Source: Anniella stebbinsi
Lineage: Eukaryota > Chordata > Lepidosauria > Squamata > Anniellidae
Direction of reading: 5' to 3'
Assembly (NCBI GenBank): GCA_029215795.1
Contig: JARDYH010000003.1
Location: 264,339,562-264,403,561 of the forward strand
Length of the DNA: 64,000 nt
The notes beneath the pieces were generated by a model. The model did not search any database. It had not been told where the DNA came from and saw only the letters and a program-made list of their open reading frames with translations. Of this stretch, positions 55,814 to 64,000 are shown in pieces (within the stretch, counting starts at the first letter, position 1; each line of letters starts with the position of its first letter). The position numbers and the translations under genes are program-made.

Positions 55814-56466
55814 TGGGGAGTTACTGGTTTTTATTTTATTTATGTATTTATTTTTAAAGATGTAGGAATGAGCAAGGATTAGGTGATCCAGTTTTGCATC
55901 ATTTCAGTTCTGGAACACTCAGGAGGCACTTCATGAATAAGTTGTCAATACCTCATCAGTTGCCTGCAGCTGTCATTTGGGTGATTTAAGAACAATCAAT
56001 GGACAGACGCTGTAGTCAAAAGTTGCTGCATTTTGAATGTTGCAGTCTTAAATAACCAGGAAAATGAAAACCGGGACAGATTGGGTAGCAGACACACATA
56101 ATCAGAGGATCAACAAACTGCTTGCTCAATGAGCAATTAATAAATCCGGTTTGATGGGGAAGGGGAATTTGCCAAAAGAAGCAAAAAGGAAGTTTTTTGT
56201 CTTGCGCTCTTGCCTTTCCTGAAGCAGTGGGAAGTTCAACTGAGGATTTGTGGAATCTCCTTGAGAAATGGGGTTGATGCCTCTTTAAGGGTAAACAGAA
56301 TGGACTATGATAAGATCTGTGGAAAGCCCCCCAAAAGAATAAACTCCTTAAAGTTCAACCAATATTCCTGCCATGATCAGGTCAATTCCTCAAGAAGAGT
56401 GTCCTGGGAGATGTCTTGGCTCAGCTAAGATCTGGACAAGGAGGTCTATCCTCACCAGTCATATAT
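55814..56466. other. Unassigned stretch
   Basis: No recognisable gene or repeat; a short T-rich segment at 55830-55857. Confidence 0.4.
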
Positions 56467-56474
56467 ACCCAGGG

Positions 56475-57171
56475 TAGGCTGACCAGATAAAATCCAGGTC
56501 AGGGCTCATGTAACTTTAACAGTTGTAGAGAAAAGGGAATTTCAGCCAGTGTCATTTGTATGCAATTAGTTCCTGGTGACATTCCCTCTTCATCACAACA
56601 GTTAAAGTTGCAGGGGCCCTGCCTTCTTTTGTATATGGTCACTCTAGTATAGTGCCTGCAACTTTAACTGTTGTGATGAAGAGGGAATTTCACCAGGAAC
56701 TAATTGCATACAAATGACACCTGCTGAAATTCCCTTTTCTCTACAACTGTTAAAGATACAAGAGCCCTGTCCTCCTTTCCATATGGTCACCCTAGCTATG
56801 GTAGAAGCAGAGGAGGTGGGCATGCAAGGGGGTAATGTAGTCACATTTTGTTAGGCTGACCATATGAAAAGGAGGACAGGGCTCATGTAACTTTAACAGT
56901 TGTGGAGAAGAGGGAATTTCAGCTGGAGTCATTTATATGCAATTCGTACCTGGTGAAATTCCCTCTTCATCACAACTGTTAAAGTTGCAGGGGCCCTGCC
57001 TTCTTTTGTATATGGTCACTCTAGTATAGTGCATGCACCTTTAACTGTTGTGATGAAGAGGGAATCTCACCAGGAACTAATTGCATACAAATGACACTGG
57101 CTGAAATTCCCTATTCTCTACAACTGTTAAAGTTACATGAGCCCTGACCTGGATTTTATCTGGTCACCCTA
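56475..57171. mobile_element. Composite family A unit (two A copies plus spacer)
   Basis: Left copy 56475-56794, 57-bp spacer 56795-56851, right copy 56852-57171. The only matching 8-bp duplication, acccaggg, lies outside the pair (56467-56474 and 57172-57179). The inner edges (gctatggt and cattttgt) match neither each other nor the outer flanks. The outer ends are both of the ccagataaaatccagg type, while the inner ends are both of the accatatg...aggaggacaggg type. Confidence 0.85.
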
Positions 57172-57231
57172 ACCCAGGGTATATATATATGACATGTATA
57201 TAACATTTGTTTCTCCCCTCCTCATAATACT

Positions 57232-57563
57232 AGAACCCAGTGGGGTCATCCCATGAAGCTGATTGGTGGGAGATACAGGACAGATAAAAGGAAGTACTTC
57301 TACACACAGCACATAGTTAAACTATGGAATTCACTACCACAAGATGAAGTGATGGCCACCAAAATGGATGGCTTTAAAAGGGAGTTTGATAAATTCCTGG
57401 AGGGGAAGGCTATTGTTGGCAACTGGTCCTGAGGGTTATGTGCTACCTCCAGTATCAGAGGCAGTAAGTCGATATATACCACTTGCTGGGGAACATGGGT
57501 GGGAGGATGTTCTTGCACTCGTGTCCTTCTTGTGGGCTCCTGGTCAATAGCTCGTTGGCCACT
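57232..57563 (+). mobile_element. CR1 LINE 3' portion
   Basis: tggggtcatcccatgaagct, gatggctttaaaagggagtt, gcagtaagtcgatatatacc; stops at ggccactgtg and joins an E-type fragment without the CR1 tail. Confidence 0.85.
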
Positions 57564-57735
57564 GTGCGCATCCCTCATGACTCATTAAAAAAATCCTGTG
57601 CAATGGCATTCCTGTAGTTGTGGTACAGATCAGGTGTGTGTGCCCCATAAAGGGTGATTGCAGAAGCAGGAAACATTCAGGAGCATGCTTCTTCCATTGC
57701 AAAAGGGTTGCAAGTCTAGATTAGCCCTGAGATTT
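57564..57735. mobile_element. Family E element, right part
   Basis: cgcatccctcatgactcatt through tctagattagccc matches 44470-44690 and the right end of 63177-63977. Confidence 0.7.
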
Positions 57736-57767
57736 ACTTTGAGCGCACATTCGTAGGCTTACAGTGG

Positions 57768-57839
57768 AAACAATTTACAGTGCAGTCCTATGGATGTCTA
57801 TTCAGAATTAAGCCCCATTAAGTTAAATGGGACTTACTC
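57768..57839. repeat. Family I fragment cut by A9
   Basis: tgcagtcctatggatgtcta, then agccccattaagttaaatgg and gacttactc, the family I block, ending exactly where A9 begins. Confidence 0.6.
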
Positions 57840-58036
57840 TAGGGTGACCAGATAAAATCCAGGTCAGGGCTCATGTAACTTTAACAGTTGTAGAGAAAAG
57901 GGAATTTCAGCCAGTGTCATTTGTATGCAATTAGTCCCTGGTGAAATTCCCTCTTCATCACAACAGTTAAAGGTGCATGCACTATACTAGAGTGACCATA
58001 TACAAAAGAAGGCAGGGCCCCTGCACCTTTAACTGT
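57840..58036. mobile_element. Family A MITE, copy A9 (right part missing)
   Basis: Left end tagggtgaccagataaaatc is intact. The copy stops after gcacctttaactgt. The left flank acttactc has no partner because the right end is gone. Confidence 0.85.
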
Positions 58037-58217
58037 ATTTTCCTAGAGGAATCTCACGCAGCATCCCTAGGTGTCAAATTGTGAGGTGAATTTCCTGCTC
58101 GGGCAAAGCAACTGCAGAGATTGTGAAAGAAATCAAAAGACTGTTGCAAATGAAGCAGCTTTATGTGGAGCCAGCCCACCATAGTCCTATTTCGCAGAGC
58201 ACTGTCTGCTCTGTATA

Positions 58218-58925
58218 AGAACATAAGAAGTGCCCTGCTGGATTAGACCAAGGGTCCATCTAGTCCAGCAGGGCAACCAGATGTCGACCAGCAACCCACA
58301 AGCAGGACACAGGTGCAACAGCACCCTCCCTCCGATGTTCCCCAGCAACTGGTGTCTATAGGCTTACTGCCTCTGTTACTGCAGGTAGCACCTATAGGCT
58401 GACCAGATAAAATCCAGGTCAGGGCTCCTGTAACTTTAATAGTTGTAGAGAAAAGGGAATTTCAGCCAGTGTCATTTGTATGCAATTAGTTCCTGGTGAA
58501 ATTCCCTCTTCATCACAACAGTTAAAGTTGCAGGCACTAGAGTGACCATATACAAAAGAAGGCAGGGCCCCTGCAACTTTAACTGTTGTGATGAAGAGAG
58601 AATTTCACCAGGAACTAATTGCATACAAATGACTTTGGCTGAAATTCCCTTTTCTCTACAACTGTTAAAGTTACAGGAGCCCTGACCTGGATTTTATCTG
58701 GTCAGCCTAAGCACCTAGCCATCAGGACTAGAAGCCATTGCTAGCCTTCTCCAGGAATTTATCCAACTCCCTTTTAAAGCCATCCAAATTGGTGGCCATC
58801 ATCACATCTTGTGGTAGTGAATTCCATGGTTCAGCTATGCACTGTGAAAAGAAGTACTTCCTTTCATCTGTCCCTGAAACTCCTATCAATCAGCTTCATG
58901 GGATGGTGGCAATGCTGCAGATATT
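58218..58925 (-). mobile_element. CR1 LINE 3' end, minus strand, split by A10
   Basis: Minus-strand CR1 3' sequence: tgctggattagaccaagggt, gcttactgcctctgttactg, then after the insertion tagccatcaggactagaagc, ggtggccatcatcacatctt. The host reads ggtagcacctagccatcagg once the insertion and one duplication copy are ignored. Confidence 0.9.
58395..58709. mobile_element. Family A hAT-type MITE, copy A10, nested in CR1
   Basis: A 315-bp copy with a perfect 8-bp duplication, agcaccta (58387-58394 and 58710-58717). Because the CR1 consensus order is known from other copies here, the insertion point is unambiguous. Confidence 0.95.
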
Positions 58926-58954
58926 AAGTAGGGGTCTTCCATAGAATTGCTCCT

Positions 58955-59397
58955 CAGGCTGTGCAAATCAGAAAAACACCAAACCCAAAACTCATCAGTA
59001 TTCTCATTCCATCTCAAATATTGTCCTGACTCAAGTCTGTATCAGATTGTGAGCTTTGGGGGAGGGGATTCTGCATGAAAATCCATGCATATTTCTGTTT
59101 GCATTTTCCTGTGTACACATCAGTTGTGCACAGCTTTGAAATGTACACATCCTTCTCCCATTGATGAAAGCATATTTGTGTGCATTTTTCAAGAGTCCAC
59201 AATTTTTAATGCACATTTTTCAAATGTGCGCTTGCCGTCAAATGAATTTCTTTTAGTCTGCAAGTCACATTGCAAGCTCAGTAATATATGAACTTCATTT
59301 GCACATGGCATCCAAATGTGTTTTCAGTCCAGAGGGTGAGAACTGGGTAAAATCTTGATCAAAACTGAACTGAATTGAATTTCTCATACATCCCTTG
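58955..59397. mobile_element. Family F element, uninterrupted copy
   Basis: Starts ctgtgcaaatcagaaaaaca and ends tctcatacatccctt. Blocks atgaaaatccatgcatattt, gatgaaagcatatttgtgtg and tgcaagctcagtaatatatg follow the same order as at 30.3 kb. It serves as reference for the nested copies at 10 and 30 kb. Confidence 0.7.
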
Positions 59398-59800
59398 AGA
59401 ATTGGGGGGAAATTACTTTGTCGAGGTTCTCTGAAATCCACCTTGAAGCCCTTTCCAACTCATGTCTGTCTCAGATTGTGAGGTGTTTTTTGTGTGTGTG
59501 TACAAAAATCTGTATGTATTTTAATTTGCATTTTTCAAAACGTACACATCAATTGTGTGCATTTTTTTAAATGTATGCATTTTTTCCCACTCATTAAAAC
59601 ATGTGTGTGCACATTTATCAAATGTATGCATTTTGCATGCACATTTTTCAAATATATCCCTCTTTGGACACATTTTGTTCCATGCATCATATTGCACACT
59701 CAGAAATGTATGAACAGATTACATTCGTGTCCATTTCCAATTCCAGGAGGTGTAAATGCTGGTGAAAAACAAATGGAAATGATTTTTCCATCTATCCTTA
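59398..59800. mobile_element. Family F element, second adjacent copy
   Basis: aggttctctgaaatccacct, cagattgtgaggtg, then acgtacacatcaattgtgtg and cattaaaacatgtgtgtgca, ending ttccatctatcctta. Placed head-to-tail behind the previous copy, and more diverged. Confidence 0.6.
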
Positions 59801-60910
59801 GCTGCTACCTAGTAACCTCCTTCTAGTTGGAGATGCTTGAGATGAAATTTGGTGTGAGCCCTCCTAGTTGAGCTTGAGGATGCCCTAATAATTTGCGAAT
59901 TATTCAAAGTGGCACATCCACACCTGGATTTGAACACTTCAACATGCAAGGCTGTGCTCAGAGGTTCTGATGAACATGGAGAGATCAGAACCTGTGTGTG
60001 CAATTCTGTTCCCTCTCTCCACCTGTGCAGTCATTCGTTTCCATGCAAAAAGAGCTAGAGCCTGCTCTTCATCTTGCTGGCATTTGTTTCCTTCTGAGAA
60101 ACTCCAGCATATCGAACAGGAAGAATCAAGGATAATGACCCCCAGAGCTATCTATAGCTGGGACGTCTTGACTGTGCGCCAAAGCATGATCTGCTGATTA
60201 CAGAGGCTTGGAAGGCAAACGCCCAGGGAAGAGGTTGTTGATCAGAGTGTAATTGGGAGATGTGAACTGGGAGGAATCAATGAGCAAGGACACTAACTTA
60301 TCGAGCTCTTGCTTGGATACACAGATTACCCTTGTGAGACACTTTATGGCATCGCTGTAGCGGAATAAAATACAGCCCGAATTCTCTCTCTCTGTGGTAG
60401 AAGTATTAGAGGCAGCAGCAATGTTCTAAGAAAAGTGGCGTACTGACGATCGGAGTTTTGGATGGCGCTGAAGCTTCTGCTGTGACAAGTGTTTGGCTCT
60501 TAGCCATGTGTCAACTCAACTGAGGGATGTCCATCGCTTAGGGATCTGGCCCGTTTGTGGCTTGATGGACTTCTGGTTCCCACCCTACATCAACTGCATT
60601 AGCACAACTTTGCATCATTTATGCAAATCATGATCAGAATGTACATAATTTGGGCAAGGGTGGCCGTACTTTGTGCAATTCATGCGGATTACACAAATTT
60701 GCATGAATTACAGCTGTAATTTGCACAAATTAAAAAACAAACCAACCACATGAGGAATCTGCTAACTCACTGCAGAACAAACCGGGCCAGTTAATGGAAA
60801 ATGGATTGAAGTCTAGCGGTATTTCAAGCAGGAAAAGTTGCACTTTTTTATGCCCATTTTTCAAAAGTGTGCATTTCCCCATTGACTAAAGCATGAAAGT
60901 GTGTGTGTGG
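59801..60910. other. Unassigned stretch
   Basis: No recognisable gene. 60600-60900 holds F-like words (atttatgcaaatcatgatca, gcatttccccattgacta). Otherwise possible unique sequence. Confidence 0.4.
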
Positions 60911-61015
60911 TAGGCTGACCATATGAAAAGGAGGACAGGGCTCATGTAACTTTAACAGTTGTAGAGAAAAGGGAATTTCAGCCAGTGTCATTTGTATGCA
61001 ATTAGTTCCTGGTGC
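60911..61015. mobile_element. Family A MITE, left fragment (A11)
   Basis: Left end taggctgaccatatgaaaag to ttagttcctggtg; the rest is missing. Confidence 0.8.
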
Positions 61016-61027
61016 ATACAATTAGCA

Positions 61028-61805
61028 ACCCTGTGACTCAGGCCTAAGATATGATGTCAGGCCCAAAGTCTTTCTGAAATGGATAGAGTTGTCCATCCTG
61101 AGCGGGGAGATCACTGGTGCATCCTACGAAGCCCTCCTTCACTTGAGGGCCACAGAGGAGAAGTTCAGGCTGCATGTCAGCAGAAATGTCTACAGGCAGT
61201 TCTAGTTGACCATTTGTCCGAGATGCAACTAGAATGGCCAAGTTCAGTAAATAGGTCCACTAGCAGTTGAGAGATCATCCCAGGGCAGTTCACCTTCCTC
61301 ATCTTATAAATTAGGTGCTTGCTTGGAAAGCCACCATGTTTTTTTCTCTCTCTCCTGTCCTTCATTATGCAATAGACCCGGATTCACTGCTGCACTTTTT
61401 AGCAATTAAACATGAAGAGTCAGCCTCTAGTGTGCTTTATCCGTTAGTAATCAACGTTATGAGTGGAGGATTTACAAGCTTAGCCCTTTCCAGCTTCCCT
61501 ACGTTATGACTTTGAAAAAACACAAAACAAGCAATTTGGCACTAGCCAAGCTTCTCAAATGATGGTTCTCCCTAGAACTGAAAATGTGGAGGGTTTTGAG
61601 GGGGGAGGGGGGAAACAAAAACGGAAGAGCTTTCTAAGGGTTTTAAAAGTTATGAAAGAAAATGCATTGCTACTTGAAGGAGCAAAATGCTGATTACATA
61701 TGTTATTTGGAGAATAGAAAAACCAAGCCCAGCAAAGCCAGTGCAATAGGGATGCTATAAAGTTGCCTCAGGGGAGAGCGAGAGTGAGTGAGCAAGAGAG
61801 AGGTA
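61028..61805. other. Unassigned stretch
   Basis: No recognisable gene. Short opposing frames near 61044-61365 overlap on both strands without domain features. Confidence 0.4.
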
Positions 61806-61811
61806 AATAAT

Positions 61812-61938
61812 CTATGGTGTTGACTAGGACTCAGGAGTCCCAGGTTCAAGTCCCCATTCAGCCATGAAGCTCACTGGGTGACTTTAGGCCAGTTGCTAAT
61901 TCTCAGTCTAACCTATCTCACAGGGTTGTTTTGAAGAT
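61812..61938 (+). mobile_element. Sauria-type SINE, second copy
   Basis: Lacks the A-box end but keeps cccaggttcaagtcc (B-box region) and the body gctcactgggtgactttagg, aacctatctcacagggttgt. Confidence 0.75.
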
Positions 61939-61947
61939 AAGACCATG

Positions 61948-62300
61948 AAAAAAGCCATGCTGGATAGGGCCAAGGGTCCATCTAGTCCAGCACTCTGTTC
62001 ACATAGGGGCCAATCAGCTGTCGACCGGGAACCCACAAACCGGACACAAGTGCAACAGCATCCACCTACCTATGTTCTCCAGCAGCTGCTGCACATAAGC
62101 TAACTGCCTCTGCTACTGGAGGACTAGGGTATAGTAGCCAGGACTAGTAGCCATTGATCGCCTTCTCCTCCAGGAAGTTATCCAACCCCCCTTTACAGCC
62201 ATCTACATTGGTGGCCATCACCACGTCTTGTGGTAGTGAATTCCATAGTTTAACTATGTGCTGTGTGAACAAGTCCTCCCTTTTATTTGTCCTGAAATGG
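61948..62300 (-). mobile_element. CR1 LINE 3' end, minus strand
   Basis: gccatgctggatagggccaa, gtccagcactctgttcacat, ggtggccatcaccacgtctt, gaattccatagtttaactat. Confidence 0.9.
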
Positions 62301-62367
62301 AGAGGAGAAGGATCATGTATGTCACCTTGGGCTTATTAGGACATTACTCCTATATGTAGTAGTAGTC

Positions 62368-62495
62368 TATTATTATTATTATTATTATTATTATTATCAT
62401 TATTATCATTATTATTATTTAGTAGTAATAATAGTAATAATAATACAATCACACTTCTTATACCCAAAACCAGGCAAAATAACAGCAACAATAGA

Positions 62496-62530
<35 letters not shown>
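62368..62530. repeat. (TTA)n and (AAT)n microsatellites
   Basis: (ATT)n at about 62369-62420 and (AAT)n at about 62493-62530, on either side of a short spacer. The two tracts are complementary and could form a hairpin. Confidence 0.9.
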
Positions 62531-62531
<1 letters not shown>

Positions 62532-62643
62532 TTGCTTCTGTGTCATTTCATTATTTTTCTGGAGATTTTGGTCATCTTGGCAAGACACCATTTCACCATG
62601 AAGACAGCTCCAGCTGATTAAAACAACTAGATTTGGATACACA

Positions 62644-62692
62644 GAGCCTATCTACACTACTGCTTTAAAATGGCTTATAATAGTTTTAAACA
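62644..62692. mobile_element. Family D fragment
   Basis: gagcctatctacactactgc followed by tttaaaatggcttataatag matches the left end of 37251-37338. Confidence 0.6.
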
Positions 62693-63103
62693 ATGCCAGA
62701 TATCCTCCATTTAGTGGCGAGAACTCCCAATTAAGCTGGGCTTTTTTTTCTAAGAAAAAAGGAGGATGAATATCACTCCTGGTTCTACTATCAAAGTGTC
62801 GCCACTTAAAAGAGCCTTTTCCAAAGCACATGTATGAAACTGAACAAGACATGAGCTGGCAGGTTACTTGATGTCCACAGATTCGCTTGAAGTCTTCTAC
62901 AAAAGTGGTCTCCCTAAATTACAGCATACCTATTATATGTTGTGTTGGTTTTAATCAGAAAGTAAGTAATGCTTTACAGCAGTGTTGGGGAATATGTCTC
63001 TTCCCTGATGTTATTGGACTCCAAATGCCATCAGCCACAGCCAGCATGGCCAATAATCAGTGATGTTGGGAATTGATGCCCACCATTTCCCTTACCCTAT
63101 TTT
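62693..63103. other. Unassigned stretch
   Basis: No recognisable gene or repeat. Confidence 0.4.
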
Positions 63104-63176
63104 ACAATACAGTCCTATACATGCCTACTGAAAAGGAAGCCCTACTGAGTTCTGCGTGACTTACTCCCAACCTAGG

Positions 63177-63707
63177 GGGAGTCTACACCAGCCATTTATT
63201 GCAGAATTGTATCACAGGGCACATGATGTTCACCTGTTTCCATGGTGAGCTTGGCTCTACCTCTCATTTCTCCCGGAATATCCCTGACTGCTTTTGTTGC
63301 AGTTTTTTCAGCTCTCCCGTTTCCATTCCAAAGGATGCATGTTGCATGGTTGTTGCTGTTCATCATGAGTTATGGGTGCAGCGACCAGCCAATCAGCTGA
63401 GGGGGGCATTTCCATGGGTATCGGGTGTGTGTGGGAGTCCACTATTTTCACTACATGTTTTCGATGGGTATCGGCGTGTTTCACCACCGAGTGTGCATGT
63501 TTTTTTTTAAAATACAAACATAACTCTGTGCAGGAGCGCATATTCAATGGAGGTCATATCCTCCATATGTTGCTGAGCATCTGTACTCCTGCGGATGCCT
63601 CACCAGTCATTAAAAAAAACCCCACCCACTTCTGCCGATCCACATGAGGAAGCGGCATAACAGGGCTCAAGTGCTCCCACAATGGTGCTCCTGTAATTGC
63701 GGTACAC

Positions 63708-63751
<44 letters not shown>

Positions 63752-63977
63752 TTATTTCTTACCCGCCTCTCCGTCTGGATCGAGGCGAGGAACAACAACA
63801 TGATAAAATACATAAAACTGATTAAACATAACACATATTATTAAAACTGCATAAAAAATCCTAAAACATCCTAAAAACATCAATGGTGTGTGCCCCATGA
63901 GTGCCGATCATGGAAGCGGGGAATGTTAGGAAGCATCCCTCTTCCATAGCGAAAGGGCTGTAGGTGTAGATTAGCCC
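63177..63977. mobile_element. Family E element, copy 2, with nested LINE tail
   Basis: gtctacaccagccatttatt at the left and ggctgtaggtgtagattagccc at the right (inverted ctacacc/ggtgtag ends). It shares the cagccaatcagct CCAAT-like word with copy 1. A minus-strand LINE tail interrupts it at 63708-63881. The flanks cccaacct and cccaaagt give a weak possible duplication. Confidence 0.75.
63708..63881 (-). mobile_element. Second L2-like LINE type, tail, minus strand
   Basis: (ATA)n at 63708-63751, then ttacccgcctctccgtctgg, gaggcgaggaacaacaacat, ataaaactgattaaac. The E element resumes with aatggtgtgtgcccc. Confidence 0.85.
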
Positions 63978-64000
63978 AAAGTATGCATAGGAGTACAGTT

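Larger units (their letters stand above)
63104..64000. mobile_element. Family I repeat interrupted by family E
   Basis: acagtcctatacatgcctac, cttactcccaaccta at the left and aaagtatgcataggagtaca at the right are parts of one family I copy, in the same order as in 21430-21515. The E element lies between them. Continues to the window edge. Confidence 0.6.

Overview
This window looks like a gene-poor, repeat-dense stretch of a vertebrate nuclear genome, most likely a squamate reptile (probably a lizard). The support is internal: CR1 retrotransposon 3' ends closing in ATTCTATG-type octamers, many 5'-truncated L2-like retrotransposon tails, tRNA-derived SINEs whose heads match the squamate 'Sauria' SINE type, and a very high density of short palindromic DNA transposons. 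I see no convincing exon of a host protein-coding gene, no rRNA or functional tRNA gene and no CRISPR array. Nearly all longer open frames lie inside transposable elements or low-complexity sequence. Family letters below (A, B, C...) are local labels only.

The best-supported content is a set of non-autonomous hAT-type elements whose insertion can be read directly from 8-bp target-site duplications (TSDs). Family A (about 320 bp, palindromic, ends TAGGSTGACC) has about a dozen copies. Family B (ends TAGGGATG) has several. Family H has ends CAGGGCYGTGC. Family S is a 1.43-kb array of hairpins with ends TAGGGATGTGCA. Many are nested: A in B (55 kb), A in a CR1 (58 kb), A and B both in family F (10-11 kb), and a solo LTR in H (48.5-49 kb). 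At 56.5-57.2 kb two A copies plus the spacer between them share one outer TSD, as if they had moved as one composite unit.

Layout: 0-10 kb, A, an L2-like copy inside a palindromic host repeat, CR1 fragments and several MITEs. 10-20 kb, nested F/B/A, the long S hairpin array, CR1, H in a tandem duplication, C and B copies. 20-30 kb, mostly unassigned sequence with A, two CR1 copies placed 5' end to 5' end, and microsatellites. 30-41 kb, a Sauria-type SINE, a 206-bp-arm hairpin, an L2 copy broken by a TSD-flanked fold-back insert, a 137-bp tandem array grown from a MITE, and a 1.3-kb GC-rich fold-back transposon. 41-53 kb, L2 copies, family E, CR1, and H with a solo LTR. 53-64 kb, the densest nest of A, B, C, E, F and I elements with CR1 and SINE pieces.

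Nothing here works together as an operon or pathway. The interest lies in transposon biology: nested insertions with readable order, inverted repeats able to form long hairpin RNA, and elements turning into tandem repeats. Unassigned stretches could hold enhancers or introns of a large gene, but sequence alone does not show this.
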